Source: Capsicum annuum
Taxonomy: Eukaryota > Streptophyta > Magnoliopsida > Solanales > Solanaceae
Reading direction: 5' to 3'
Assembly: GCF_002878395.1 (NCBI RefSeq)
Contig: NC_061115.1
Location: 55,235,730 to 55,299,729 of the forward strand
Length of the DNA: 64,000 nt
Within the stretch, counting starts at the first letter, position 1, and each line of letters starts with the position of its first letter. Shown piece after piece: positions 37,376 through 49,377 of this stretch. A program made the position numbers and the translations under genes. The notes below the pieces were generated by a model. It worked only from the letters and a program-made list of their open reading frames with translations, ran no database searches and was not told where the DNA came from.

Positions 37376-38430
37376 TATACAATTTTAATTGAGTTCATTT
37401 GTTCAACTAATACCTTAATTGATCAATCTAGGACTACGGATGAGTTCTCATAGGGTCCATTACAACTTTAGCTGAGTCTTTTTGTAAATGCATGATGAGA
37501 TAGTTCTGCGTTCCTCCTGACAAATTCATTAATTGATCACTGTGAGGTGAAGAGATTCTTATTACCTAATATGTTCAACTAATACCTTAATTAATCAATA
37601 TAGGACAAAGGGTAAGTTCTCATAGGGTCAACTACAACTTTAATTGGGTCTTTTAAAAAATGCATGATGATATGGTACTGCGTTCCTCCCAACCAAAATT
37701 GTTGATCAATCACTATGAGCTGAAGCGATTCTTATTACCTAAAATGTTCAACTAATACCTTAATTGATTAATCTAGGTCTAGGGTGAGTTATCATAGGGT
37801 CAACTATAACCTTAATTAAGTCTTTCGTCAAATGCATGATAAGACAGTACTGCATTCCTCCCGACCAGAGTCGCCGATCTATCACTCTGAGATGAATCGA
37901 TTCTTATTACATTATATGTTCAACTAATACCTTAATTTATCGATCTAGGACTAGGGGTGAGTTCTCATAGGGTCAACTACATGATAAGACGGTACTATGT
38001 TCCTCCTGACTTGAGTCATCGATCATCACTCTGAGCTGAATCAATTTTTATTACCTTATTTGTTCACCTAATACATTAATTGATCAATCTTAAACTAGGG
38101 GTGAGTTCTCATAGGGTCAACCATAACTTCAATTGAGTATTTTGTCAAATGCATGATGAGATGGTACTGCATTAATCCTAACCAGAGTCATCAATCGATG
38201 ACTGTGAGCTGAATCGAATCTTATTACCTTATATGTTAAACTAATACCTTAATTTATCAATCTAGGACTAGGGGTGAATTTTCATAGGGTCAACTACAAC
38301 TTCAATTGAGTTTTTTGGAAAATGCATGATAAGACGGTACTACGTTCCTCCCGACCAGAATTATCGATCGATCACTCTGAGGTAAAGCAATTCTTATTAC
38401 CTAATATGTTTAACTAATACCTTAATTGAT
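37376..38430. repeat. 172-bp tandem repeat, about six units
   Basis: GTTCAACTAATACCTTAATT-type unit starts occur at 37401, 37573, 37746, 37918, 38062, 38235 and 38408, giving periods of 172-173 bp with one unit shortened to 144. Each unit contains a CTAGGACTAGGGGTGAGTTC-like piece, CATAGGGTCAACTAC, and GCATGATGAGA...CTGCGTTCCTCC. No protein frame persists through it. Confidence 0.85.
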
Positions 38431-38760
38431 CATAAGTTCAGTTACAATAGGTGACAATATCTATTTGATAATTTACAACAGATGGGTAATCCATTGTAAT
38501 AGATAACTTAATCTATTTTATTAATTTCAATATATGGTTAATCTGTTGAAATAGATGACTTTATCTGTTTGATTAATTTCAATAGATGGGTCATTTGTTG
38601 CAACAGGTTGAACATTTGTTTTTATAAAAATTTAATTGAGTTCATATGTTCAACTAATGCCTTAATTGATTAATCTTGGACTAGGGGTGAGTTCTCATAG
38701 GGTCAACTACAACTTCAATTGAGTCTTTGGGAAATCGCATAATGAGAGGGTTAAAAATTA
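38431..38760. repeat. palindrome array 6 plus partial 172-bp unit
   Basis: A second copy of the arrangement at 37195-37450: palindromes with CTATTTGATAATTT and GATTAATTTCAATAGATGGG, then ATTTAATTGAGTTCAT, then the start of a 172-bp unit at 38648. It implies a higher-order duplication of about 1.24 kb. Confidence 0.7.
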
Positions 38761-39257
38761 TGCATATCTTTTATAATTTTAAAAATAATTATGATCAATT
38801 CGGACAAAATTAACATTTTCAAAACTTGTTATTTTTTTCCATAATACAAATTAACCCTTACGAATTATCCATTTGCGAGAAAAATGTTTCATTAATTCAA
38901 ATCTCGAGTTCTCACTCTTTTATCTCCCTCAATAATACAACAACTACTCAAAAAGTTGCTCAACCCTTCACAACAGATGGATTTTCTTCTTATTTTTGAC
39001 CAAATAGGTGTTATTTTCAACTTTATTCTTGCTTTGTATCATCATTTTCTCTATCTTCGTAGGCAATAGAGTTCGAGAAGAGTTCTATATTTTTTATTTT
39101 TTTATTTTAAATAAGGGTTTTAAGTTAATGATGAAAAAGAAGACTTTTAGTTGTATTATCTTCGAAAATGGGTTTATAATTTTGAGTTTTGATGGTAAAA
39201 TCATAGGAAGAACTTGAGAAAATCCTAGTTTTTGTTGTAGTGTTTCGTTGACTCTTG
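38761..39257. other. 5' flank of ULP-like copy 1, no gene recognised
   Basis: AT-rich sequence with one AACAGATGG word at about 38970. It may be promoter or a first intron of the gene starting at 39547; a plausible acceptor TTTGTAG lies at 39534-39540. Confidence 0.4.
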
Positions 39258-39475
39258 TGGTGTTGTTGGATGATATTTGTGGTAGTGGTGGTCGTGGTGG
39301 TGATGGTGGTGGTTGTCTAGCAGCACTGGTGGTATTTGTGGTGGATGTTGGTGGCGTTGTTTGGTGGTTTTTGTGGTGTTTATTGGTGGTGTCGGTATTC
39401 ATGGTGTTTGTGACATTGGTTGGTTGTGTTTTTTGTGGTGGTTGTTGGTGTGTCGGTATTGGTGGTGTTTGTAAT
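39258..39475. repeat. GGT-rich low-complexity tract
   Basis: GGTGGT/GTGGTGTTTGTGG runs. One frame looks like a Gly/Val-rich protein and the other strand like a Pro/Thr-rich one, both products of the simple repeat. Confidence 0.8.
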
Positions 39476-39546
39476 ATATTTTTTAAAATTAATGTATACA
39501 TCAATTGTAATGTAATTTTTATTTTTCTATTGTTTGTAGATTAAAC

Positions 39547-40541
39547 ATGTCTTCTAAAAGAAAAGAAAGTGAAAGTGGATCAATTTCTAACCACCCAACA
39601 ACCAAGGCTATAGTATAGAGGGATTTGGAGGAGCTTCTTGAACAATCTCAGTCACGGAAAATTGAAGCTGAGGAGAGATATGAAAACAACATTGATGTAG
39701 GTGGACGAGGGTCTATAGATGTTGATAAAGAAAATAAAAGAGAGAAAGAGAAAGAATTAGAGAGTAACAAAGAGGATGTCATCAATATGATGATAATGGA
39801 TCACCAATGGGCATGAATTATTATCAACACGCCAACATGATCCTGTCAAAACTATTAGTATTGACAGGTTTTAAGTTGCGATGCCAATAGATGACCCAAA
39901 AGAACTAATTGGTTAACTTGTACTTAAATGTCAATTGGGGAAAAAATTAATTATTTAGGAATATTATGAAGAAGGAAAACATAGACGAAATTTTTAAGAG
40001 TAGCTGCTTTGGATGATTTCTTGAGATGCCCGAGGATCCCCATGCCCATTCCTAAATGAGGATGGTATATGGTCTTCTCAAGTGAAGGAGCAAGTACGTG
40101 GGGGATGATAAAGATTTGGAAGAGGGGGGGCAAGAAGATGGATGAAATCTGGATCAACTACTGTGGCATGCTAGTTTGTTTTTGCTTGTGAGAGTTTGCC
40201 AAAGTGATGGGCTTGAGATGCGATCTTCTAAAAGAACCTATCTCCAAGGAAAGTAAGACAGCCAAACGACCCAACAAAACCAACAAACACAAGGAAAAAA
40301 TAGATGGGTTGTTGAAAATTTCTGGTTGTGGCTATGAAGCATCGGATTTGATGACAGATCTCAAGAATAAAACCATAACAAAGTAGATCAGGAAGCAATT
40401 GTTCTTAGTTTGCTTTGCCCATTTGATTGTATTGTCAAGAGACATCAACAATGTCATAGAAGATGATTTGTTGGCGCGTGTTGAGGATTTTGATAAATTC
40501 AATAATCATCCCTAGGGATATGACAACTTCTACTTGACTGT
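39547..40541 (+). pseudogene. ULP-like (C48-type) gene copy 1, first exon
   Basis: Starts MSSKRKESESGSISNHP after an intron-like acceptor. Separate frames then show KIEAEERYENNIDV, CFG-stop-FLEMPEDPHAH, MDEIWINYCGMLVCF, EFAKVMGLRC and, at the end, GYDNFYLTV. The same landmarks occur in order in copy 2 on the minus strand (55765-56708), for example MPEDPHAH against LPEDNNAH and FYLTV against FKMTV. This is the N-terminal region of plant ULP-like proteins spread by transposons (a DUF1985-like domain); I place it there from memory of the family. At least six stops. Interrupted after ACTGT by the insert 40542-42202. Confidence 0.68.
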
Positions 40542-42202
40542 TAATAACACTCAAACTATACCTCTCTTACGAGAAAGTAAGCATTCATTGTCAAATTATT
40601 TAACCCAACTAGGTTGGGGTCGAATCCCACAAGGAATATGGTGTCAATTTAAGTTATTTGTGAGTCAATCAACTGATAGTTAGCAAGTTCCTGTAAATGG
40701 GGTTTTTTGGAAATTATCAATAATTATGTTTGACTTCAGTTTCAGTGTTTGTAAACAATATTATATGGAGAACCAGAGTTGTGTTCACTATAGGTGTTGG
40801 TATTTGACATATACTAGTATAGTCCAAGATTCTTGTGGTAAGTAGGAAAAGTAGATTATCGTTGTCGAAGTGATGTCTAAATGTTTCTCAACCTCTTTAG
40901 ACATTTAATTATCTAATTCTTTCAAACTTAGGGAATTTATATTTTGTAACAAGATGTTGTCTAAAGTTAATTAACCTAGTTACAACATTAATTATTAAAT
41001 GAAAGTTTGAAGCTTCCAAGTCCCTATTGGTAATTCACTTCCTACTAGGGTAGATTTCTTACTTCAAGCAAATCACTAGTAGGCATGACCTATCGTTTGC
41101 AACCAATAGATAATATCTAAAGCAGAAAAATTACCAAGTAGTTCCTATTACCTTTAGAATCTTGAACACCTAGTTATTTAACAAAATCAAACCCATAGGT
41201 CCCACAACTCGGGTTAAAGGAATTAGCTACTTCTAACTTAAAAAGCAACAAAGCCAATTATATTCATAGTTCGATAGATGATAACTTACAGAATGATGAA
41301 TATCAACAAATGTTTCTCCTTCTAAATCACAATAGAAAATCCCAAAAAAAGTAATAATAATTTCTCCAAAAGTAAACTGTAATGTTGCAGAGAAAACTAG
41401 AGAGAAAACTTGATGAAAAATGTAAAGTTCAAGATCATCAGAAAAACCTTAATTATGCCTAAAATACTTCATCCTAATTATGGAAACAAATCACAGATTA
41501 CAGATCTTTTCTCACATAGGTGACGATGAAGTGTGATGCCTCATCAGGAGTCTGACGACTTATTAGAAATGTCATCAGCTTCTTCTCCAAGTTTGATGAT
41601 TTCTTCCTTAGGCTGACGATGACACTCTGATTCTTATGAGGAGTCTGAAGACTTATTATAATTGTCGTTAGGTCCTCTTGCACTTTTATGATTTCTTCCT
41701 TGGGATGACAATATTCCTGACAGCTTATCAGACACCTGTTGGCTTATCAGGAAAATTTCGTCACACTTCTGCTCCCATTACCTCACACTGCCTATAGCGA
41801 TGATGATTCTTATAACTTATCTTGAAGTTGATGACTTATCAGAATTGCCATCGCTTTTTCACTTTAAGTACCATTCCCTGCCTAACCTAATGACGAGCCT
41901 GGCGGCTTATCATAGGTCATCGTTACTTTTTCCAGCTGAATCCCATACTTTGTCTAAGGCGACGACAACTCTGATAGCTTATTACAATGCTGACGACTTA
42001 TCAAACAAGTCGTCAGCTATATTTCCCTCTTTACTTGCTCAGAAATCAACTCTTTTACTTCCACTATTGTTAGTTCTTTTACATCTTCACTTCTACTATA
42101 ATATCAAAGAGAAAACAATCAAAAATGACAAAATTTGCTTAAGACTTTGCAATTATTCTCATTTAAAAGCCTCAAATATGTTAGCATCTGATCATACATC
42201 AA
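40542..42202. mobile_element. solo-LTR-like insertion in ULP-like exon
   Basis: A 1661-bp insert between near-identical 5-bp repeats, ACTGT (40537-40541) and ATTGT (42203-42207). It starts TAATAACACTC (TG changed to TA if an LTR) and ends CATACATCA. Excising it with one repeat restores the exon frame (FYLTV then QYLLTKL), matching TVKYLL in copy 2. It has no coding domain; the 154-codon frame at 41800-42264 crosses its end and is not believable. It carries GTCGAATCCCACAAGGAA near 40620 and repeated TGACGACTTATCA words at 41517-42017. Confidence 0.58.
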
Positions 42203-42207
42203 TTGTG

Positions 42208-42273
42208 CAATATTTACTGACAAAGCTATCCATAGGGACGACCACATTATACAGCTTCCCTTAGGCTTTCATG
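42208..42273 (+). pseudogene. ULP-like copy 1, end of first exon
   Basis: Reads QYLLTKLSIGTTTLYSFP, a stop in place of Trp, then AFM and a splice donor GTAAAA. Copy 2 has KYLLIPLVPKTVNFYGLPWA and the same AFM|GTAAAT boundary, which fixes the exon end. Confidence 0.7.
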
Positions 42274-42367
42274 GTAAAATTAATCACTATTCTTACTCAT
42301 CCATTAATTTATATTGAATATAGTTATTATGAATCTTTTTTTCTTGCATTTTGTTTAAATTTTTTAG

Positions 42368-42517
42368 GCTTGGACATTTGAAGCCATTCCTCCCCTCCGA
42401 AAGCAGGTAATGGATTACCCGGATGAGGTTTGTCATCCAAGGATGTTTAGGTAGTTGGATGCAAAGAACAATATAAGAATTAAGAAGGCTAATTTCTTAA
42501 ACCCTCCGAATGTTGCA
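42368..42517 (+). pseudogene. ULP-like copy 1, second exon
   Basis: Acceptor TTTTTTAG then AWTFEAIPPLRKQVMDYPDE and FLNPPNVA, ending at donor GTATGT. Copy 2 has VFEAITYLRQQVNYQEEV and FLDLFNPSKN in the same place (55533-55683). One stop after RMFR. Confidence 0.72.
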
Positions 42518-42569
42518 GTATGTCTTCTTCAAGTAAAATAATTTGACTCAATGAAAGATATTGAATAGA

Positions 42570-42845
42570 TATTATATTTGGTGCAACAGATGTTATATCT
42601 AATGTACCAGATGAGACATCTATTATGACATATTACCCGTCCTATGCCAACCGGTACAACAGAGGGGTAATCTGTTGTGATGGATGATTTATTTATTATA
42701 TCAAATTACCCATATATTGTGTTGGTTCTCTGAACCTAACTCTTAATAGATTAACCATGTAGTACAAATTATGCAACAAATGGGTAATCTGATGTAACAT
42801 ATTATTAATCTGTTGAAACATATAGATCATCTGTTGCATAAGTTG
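42570..42845. repeat. short-palindrome array 7, in an intron
   Basis: Copies such as AATCTGTTGTGATGGATG and GGTAATCTGATGTAACATA fill the intron between the second and third ULP-like exons. Confidence 0.7.
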
Positions 42846-42919
42846 TTTGTGTTAATATGTAACCAAACTGTGAAAATTATTATATTATATGATTTAAATG
42901 TATCTGTTTTCTTATAGAG

Positions 42920-43732
42920 GTTGTGCATTCATGGATCTTGCCTACTGAGAAGGAGTTGGGGATGACTTCTTTTATTACTCTAGGTCATATTAATGCTATA
43001 GAAGACCCAACGGTAGAGTTAATAAAGAAGGAATTGGCTAGAGTAATATCAATAAGAAGAGAAGTTAGGCAAGGTCAGCCTAGTGTTGAGGCTTTTTATG
43101 ACAAAACTACTGCAATAGATCCGAGTGCTTCTTCTAGGGGTGTTGCTGGAGGAGTTGATGTTGGTAGCAAACATGATGATGCTACTCCAAGTCATTATGT
43201 TAAGCATGTTGATGCAAGAGAAAAAATAAATATATTTGAAAACAAACCTCTCACAGGTCCTTATTCTAATTACACAGGCCCTTCTCACCCTTACAGCAGT
43301 CCCTCTCACCCCTCTTCACCCTTATGTTCTCATTGCAAATGCGAAGAGTACAAGGAAAGCCACGATAAACTCTTTGAAAAAGTAGAGTCTATCACTAAAT
43401 ATGTTGAGGATTTGAAATCCAAGAGGGGTGTCATACCATCGAAGAAGGTGAGGGAGCCAAACACTCCTATAGTGGAGGTTAGGAGGAAGAAAAGAGCAAT
43501 TAGCCAAGTACTCTCCCATTAGAAATCCCAAAATATTGCAACTCCTTCTTTTCCAAAATTTGTTAAAGTTCAGGGCCTATTCAAGATGGGGGACATATAC
43601 GCAAAACTTGGTGCTAATGAGAAGAGGAATCTACGATGGGCCAAGCAAGGTGCAAAAGATTACCCAAGCCATACCTTTTTCGTCGAAGACATCAGAAGAA
43701 TGATAGATATGTGTATGCAGTATGTGGATAGG
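42920..43732 (+). pseudogene. ULP-like copy 1, third exon
   Basis: Acceptor near 42919, then VVHSWILPTEKELGMTSFIT, a variable middle with a Ser/Pro/Tyr-rich stretch (TGPSHPYSSPSHPSSP), a CxxCxC-like SHCKCEEYKESHDKLF, and SKRGVIPSKKVREPNTP. Copy 2 has the parallel CKCQDCKAKHD and SNRGVIPSKRILYPSTP. One stop at 43520-43522, after which the frame runs on through KMGDIYAKLGANEKRNL to MCMQYVDR and donor GTAAGT. This is the best-kept exon in the window, open apart from that one stop. I know no biochemical role for this linker region. Confidence 0.75.
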
Positions 43733-43774
43733 GTAAGTTTACTTTTCCTAACCTAGCCTTCTTATTTACTTGTC

Positions 43775-43925
43775 ATCGGTTGAAACATATGTGTATTCTA
43801 GTGCAAGTTGTGGTGGTTTTGTTGCATCATATTACCCATCTCTTGCATAAGTTGCATTAGATGGGTCATCTATAAATCAATTTAGAGAACCCTCTGCAAT
43901 AGATGGACCATCTGTTATATCCTTC
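43775..43925. repeat. short-palindrome array 8, in an intron
   Basis: ATGGGTCATCTATAAATC and AATAGATGGACCATCTG, with other copies, fill the next intron of ULP-like copy 1. Confidence 0.65.
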
Positions 43926-43985
43926 ACTATATTTTCCTTCTTTACAATTACTATCCTATTTAAAATTTTACTTCTTATATCACAA

Positions 43986-44536
43986 TATGTTGAAGAAATT
44001 CTCTGCCTTATGAGGGGCAAGCAATTAGCCTACCAAAAAACTTGTGATGCTGCTGATAGGATAATGCACCTTGATTTCTACAGGAATCTCAAGGATAGGT
44101 ACAATTATCTCAGTAACCTAGCATTAACTCTTGGTGGCGAGGGATTTCAGTTTTTACTTTCTGGGTTCTAATGGGATGAACAAATGATAAAAATGTTAGA
44201 GGGGAGAGGCCAAATCCACACGACAAGAACTAGACTGATGCAAAGAGAATTCTTGGAGTCATGAATGTGGATAACATACATTATCAGGCTGTTGAGATAC
44301 TTCTTGAGGATGGAAATATCAAGTTTTATGAATACAACTTACCTGCCTTAGATGAGGTTAATTTTTTTACCTACATGCAGCCACTATTGGATTTGTTCCC
44401 CATCTTGTTGAGGAAGAGTAAACTGATTGATCATTTTCCAATAAAAGTGTTGATGAAGTAGCCTTAGGATTTTGAAGGTCTAAACAAGGACATGAACCTT
44501 CAAAAATATGAAACCATTGCTGCGTGCGAGTCGCAC
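43986..44536 (+). pseudogene. ULP-like copy 1, protease-domain exon, left part
   Basis: Begins YVEEILCLMRGKQLAYQ (the acceptor seems mutated to CAA), then LTLGGEGFQFLLSGF and a stop. After a frameshift near 44210 it reads AKRILGVMNVDNIHYQAVEI, then KFYEYNLPALDEVNFF and IAACESH. The H of IHYQAVEI and the C of ACESH lie where the His and Cys of a C48 (Ulp1-type) SUMO protease would be. The residue expected to be Asp in the VYD-like position is Glu. The gene is cut straight after this Cys-Glu-Ser-His by element B and resumes at 52365. ULP enzymes remove SUMO from proteins; activity here is excluded by stops. Confidence 0.68.
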
Positions 44537-47500
44537 TATAATACCCCACACTTCTCCTAGTTCAAATTCATCTGTACAACATCAAAGATCTTGATTTACA
44601 GATAAATATATTATATTCCATGTTAAATTATTATGATTTTGACTTTTTATCACGTGGAAAATTGAATAAGCATTCTATCAATACCAAATTTGCCAAAATC
44701 CAACACTTTGGCGAAGAGTTAGAGCCATTTTAATGAGACAGTGTACTACCTGGCACTTTGGTGCATCACGGAGTTAGCCAAAATGGCAATCGTCAAAATC
44801 CAGTGACACCCCGCGATCATGAAGCATCGTGCCAAGGCTCAATTTTAGAACTGTCATATTTCAGTAGCTCACCGCAATTTCACCGGATTGCGGTTAGGCT
44901 TTTATTGACGTTACAGTCCCGAATTTTAATTCCAAGGGCAAAATGGTCATTTTTGCTACCCTATATATACTCCTTAACATGAGATTCAGCCATATTAAAC
45001 CCAAATATTGTTAATTTCTCTCAATTTACCTCAAGAACAAGAGCTAGGGTTCAAAAATCAAGACCCCAATCATCAAGGTTTCACCATTAATCTTCTGAGG
45101 ATCAAGTAGTAAGGTATGCAGATGTTGATTCTTGGGTTTCTTCTACCCAAGAAGTTGAAGAATCCCTTTTTTAATTCAAAGATTACTATTTTATAAGTTT
45201 TTCATGATTCATGTGTATTGAAGTTAATGGTCATGTTAATGTTGAGATATAATTCATGATTAGAATACAAGTTGCAAGCTTTGTTCTTGATTTAGGTTGA
45301 ATTGCATTATGTCCATATTAAATCCCTAAAGTTGTATGTTAATTGATGTATTTATGATAATTAGATGTTGAAATTGTAGAATAACCAAAGCATGCTCCCC
45401 ATATGTTTGATAAAACACTTATGTGAAGGAATTAAAGCCATTATAGCATGTTGACTGGAAATCCCCAATTGTGTGTAAGTTCATGCATGCCAAATATTTG
45501 TTAAAAAACCCTAGTGAATGAATTATGACATGTTAGCATGAAATTCCCCAATTGTGTTCTCTTCAATGCATGTTAAGTGGTTATTATAAGACCTTGTTGA
45601 ATGAAGTATGAGCCAATAACATGTCTCCCTATACTATCACATGTTTATGATTTCCAAGTGCTTGAAGAGATGCTTTAATGATTGTAATGGTGAATGAAAG
45701 TCACTAGTCATGATTATTTAAGATGGTTATGTTTTACTTTTACGTTATCGAGTCCTGTGGGTATTTATACCAGGAAAATTAGTTGTTGTCTAGAGCCATG
45801 TCAGTTTTCATGATAGTCTCAGTCAAGCCACGATTCTTAGAACTTAGTCAATTACAAAATTCAGTACTCTCAGACAGTTACAGAACTTAAGAAATCTCAT
45901 TAATCCAAGTATCATTAGCATTCAAGCTTCAGTTCAGTACTCAACTCAGATCTTAGTAGTATTCAAGAATTTTGTTCAGACCTCAGTAACATTAAAGTAA
46001 TCAATTCAAAACTCAATATCATTCAGTCAGATAACGAGATTAAGAAGTATTCCATCAGTCTTCGGAATCAAGTGAACTCAGCTTAAATCAGTTACTCAAT
46101 GTGATAAATAACAGATTCAGCTCAGTCTAGTACAGTTTAAGAAAAACAATCAATTCATAGTCTTTTAGTTGGGAGTAGGACTTACCACTGAGTTAACCTA
46201 GGGACGGGGACTCACCCGTTAGAGAGGATTGAGGTCCCTAGGAGAAATCCTTAAGTTCCAGAACTATGTAGTCAACGTAGGTATGAGATGTCACCCACTA
46301 GATAGGAGTAACATACTCAGGGATAACTTGTCAGTTTATTATGTATATAGGAATAATTCTAGGGGTCACCCATTCGATAGGACTGACTCTACAAGAGAGG
46401 TCTTTACCTATGGTACGGTATTGAGACCCTTCTAACTAGGGTTACAGGTTGGACCCCAACTTAGCTTTATGGGGCATATTGGTTAGATGACTACTTCCCA
46501 CAGTCTGAGTTTCAGAATAAGTCTCAGTAAAGGAACTCAGTTCAGTAGTACAGAGTAAGGACTGTTAGATATAGTCAATCATTTTGATTATTAACAGACT
46601 TAGAGATCACCCACTAGATATGAGTAGTCTCGAATTTAGTTAATTAGCTTCATTATCATCAGATTCAGAGATTACCCTCTAGAAAGGACTGATCTCAAAC
46701 TAAGTCAAATCATATTTATTATCAGTATATATAGAGATCACCCGCTAGATATGACTGATCTCAAATTTTAGTCGAGCATTCCCATTATTATTAAGTTCAG
46801 AGCTCACCCGCTAAAGAGGATGATCTCAACCTCAGTACTCAGTTATCAATATCAAAAGATTTAGTTATTTAGTATCTCAGTATTAGTAGTGAGTTCAAAC
46901 ATGAGTAAAGTAGTATCCGAGTCTTAGTATTCAGTCATGATGATTTCAGTTATGGTTTTTCCATTCATGTATATGTCCTCATTCAGTATTCTCATGCTTA
47001 TTCAGTTAAGTAATTATTCATGCATAAGACCTTGCATTTATCCTTACCTCATCTTGCATACTTAGTATATTCCCACGTACTGGTGTATTTGCGCTATAGT
47101 GTTTTACTGTACACCATAGGTTCAGAAGCACGAGATCCAGAGTACCTTTAGCAGCTTAGTTCTCGTCAGTAGCAGTAGACCTAGCAGTGAGTCCTCATCA
47201 TTCGAGGATGGTTATTATTTCATTTTATTACTAGTTCTAGTATTTCAGTAGTTGGAGTTTGTTAGGGACATGTCTCATCAACTCCTTATTCATACAGTTT
47301 AGAGGCTTTCAGACTACAGAGTTTTCAGACTAGTTATTTAGACAGATATTTAGTTTTGATATTGCTAAACTTTATTTCAGTTGTATTTTAAGTATTTAAA
47401 CATTATGGAAAGTTCCTCCAGTTTTCTGTATTTATTTTATTATATTATGCAGTGCTCAATTACAGATATTAGATAAGGTTAGCTTGTGGTCCCTCGAGGT

Positions 47501-47547
47501 CACGAGCACCATGTGGTATTCCGATTTCAGAAAATTAGGGTGTTACA
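44537..47547 (+). repeat. 5' LTR of element B
   Basis: 3011 bp. It contains seven copies of a TCACCCGCTAGATAGGACTG-like word. Four of these lie 65-66 bp apart at 46607, 46673, 46738 and 46804, most followed by TGATCTC. A block near 44750-44900 has GCGATC/GCATCGTG words. Confidence 0.87.
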
Positions 47548-49377
47548 AACTTGGTATCAAAGCCTAACATTCAATAGTGTCCTAGGAAGTCTGAAAGCCG
47601 CATCTAGTAGAGTCTTGTGCATGGGTGTATTACATGCCACATTTATGTACAAGAGGCTATAAGATAGTTTAGGACAAGAGGCTATAAGATATTTTAGGAA
47701 AAGTTTACTTTCTTTCATGTCTCAGATCATGCTATAGAAATGTCCTCTAAGAAAGTTATGTAGATTCTCAACATGCTCCACTCATGTCAACTCCACCTTA
47801 TCTTCAAGGTAATAAAAACAGTAAAGGTCAAAGTCCTAGAGATAGGGCCTTCTCAAAACCATCCCTTCAAATAGTTATGGGATCGCCCATAGGGTCAGCA
47901 GTATTCCATCAGATCCTTTCTCAGAATCCTATGATAGCATATGACCTTGAGTTAGAAGCATGAAACCAGGTGTTTGGCAGTTGTAGAGTTGGAATAGCGT
48001 TAACCATATCGAGCAATTTATGTATTCATGGGGATAGTTGTATAAGAGGTAAATCAATAGGTTTAGATGGTGCATACAAGAATTTAAGGTTATTAATTGA
48101 AAACTAAGTGTGAAGGTGTGGATATGAGTTAGGAGGTGTGATCCTAGTAGTAGATGAAGGAATAGAAGTAGATAATGTGTTTAGCGAGACAAGCATGTGT
48201 CGAAAAGGGGTATAGGTATATGATAATAGTGGAAGGAACTAAAGAATGTTAAGAGTTGTATTCCAGAAGATAGTACTAGCAGTGAGTTTTATACTTACAG
48301 GTGCAGAGATGAGTTTATCATTCATGTGCATCATTATGCCCCAGACACTAGAGTAGATTGATTGTAGTTCAGCTCAGAGTTTAGTAAAGTGTTATCAAAC
48401 TTATGTTGATGACTTGAAGCTGAAAAGGAGAGTATAGTTGAACGAGTACAAAAGAAGTACTTCAGTTAAGTATAAGTTTCAGCATGAATTATTCAGTAAA
48501 GCCAGCAAGTCAGTTTAGCATTCAGACAGTCAGATCCATATAGTTTGTTTTCTTATCTTTCTATCTAGTCATGCTATCTGAAATCTCAAGGAGAGATAAC
48601 TATTCCAAGGTAGAAAGTCCTAGTAGTTGCAAGATAAGTTTAGTTCATGAGTCATTCATTTGTTTCAGCTCTCCCAGGTTCAGTTATGATCCAGTTCGTA
48701 GATGCATTATGCATCGCCTCAGTTTTCTCAAGTATATTGGTTAAATCAACATTCTTAGAGGGACATAGAGTCCCAAGGGGAAGATACCCATAATTCCTCG
48801 ATGCTTTTATGTCTGTAAACCCATTCAGTTACATGTTCAGATATTTCTTTCAAAGCTAGCATCCATTTTTATTGCATAATCAGTCAAGCATTCAAAAGTC
48901 AGTTTAGTCAAGTATTCATGCATTAGACATGCATGTTCAGTAGAAGAAGCACATCTTATCAGTAATTTCAGTCGTGCATTCATGAGTCAGTTATTCATAC
49001 ATTAGATATGCATTATGAGAGTTCAGCTTATCAGTAGCCTCAGTCAAGTATTTGTCCATTAGATATGCATGTTAAGCAGAAAAGTTCATCTTATTAGTGT
49101 ATTCAGTCATGCATTCATGAGAACAACTCAGTCATGAATCCATGCATCAGATATGCATGTCCATTATAAGAATTCATCTTATGTGTAGCTTCAGTCATGT
49201 ATTCCACGCATCAGATATGCATGTTCAGTATGAAATCTCAGTATATCAGTAGTTCGAGTCATAAGGTCATGTTTCTCGTGCTCATATCCATTAAGTAGGC
49301 TCAGTTTGTTAGTATTCTCAACTTAATGAGTCTCATTCGAGGATGACTATTACCAAGGGAGCGATATTGTAATACTC
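47548..49377 (+). other. interior of element B, no pol recognised
   Basis: The primer binding site is TGGTATCAAAGCC at 47552-47564. A broken ATG frame opens MSSKKVM at about 47740, possibly a gag start. The piece 48267-48446 resembles 7537-7710 in element A. At 48900-49230 repeats of CATTAGATATGCATG occur. The purine tract CCAAGGGAGCGATAT ends at 49377. No reverse transcriptase or integrase is seen. Confidence 0.65.

Noticed and set aside
39094..39544. 98- and 136-codon frames (Gly/Val-rich and Pro/Thr-rich)
   Set aside because: Products of the GGT-rich simple repeat read on either strand.
40542..42202. Helitron or CACTA element
   Set aside because: No TC/CTRR ends with a 3' hairpin and no CACTA termini; a 5-bp duplication with a CA end fits an LTR better.
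41800..42264. 154-codon open frame
   Set aside because: It crosses the right end of the solo-LTR-like insert into ULP-like exon sequence in the wrong frame, and has no known domain.
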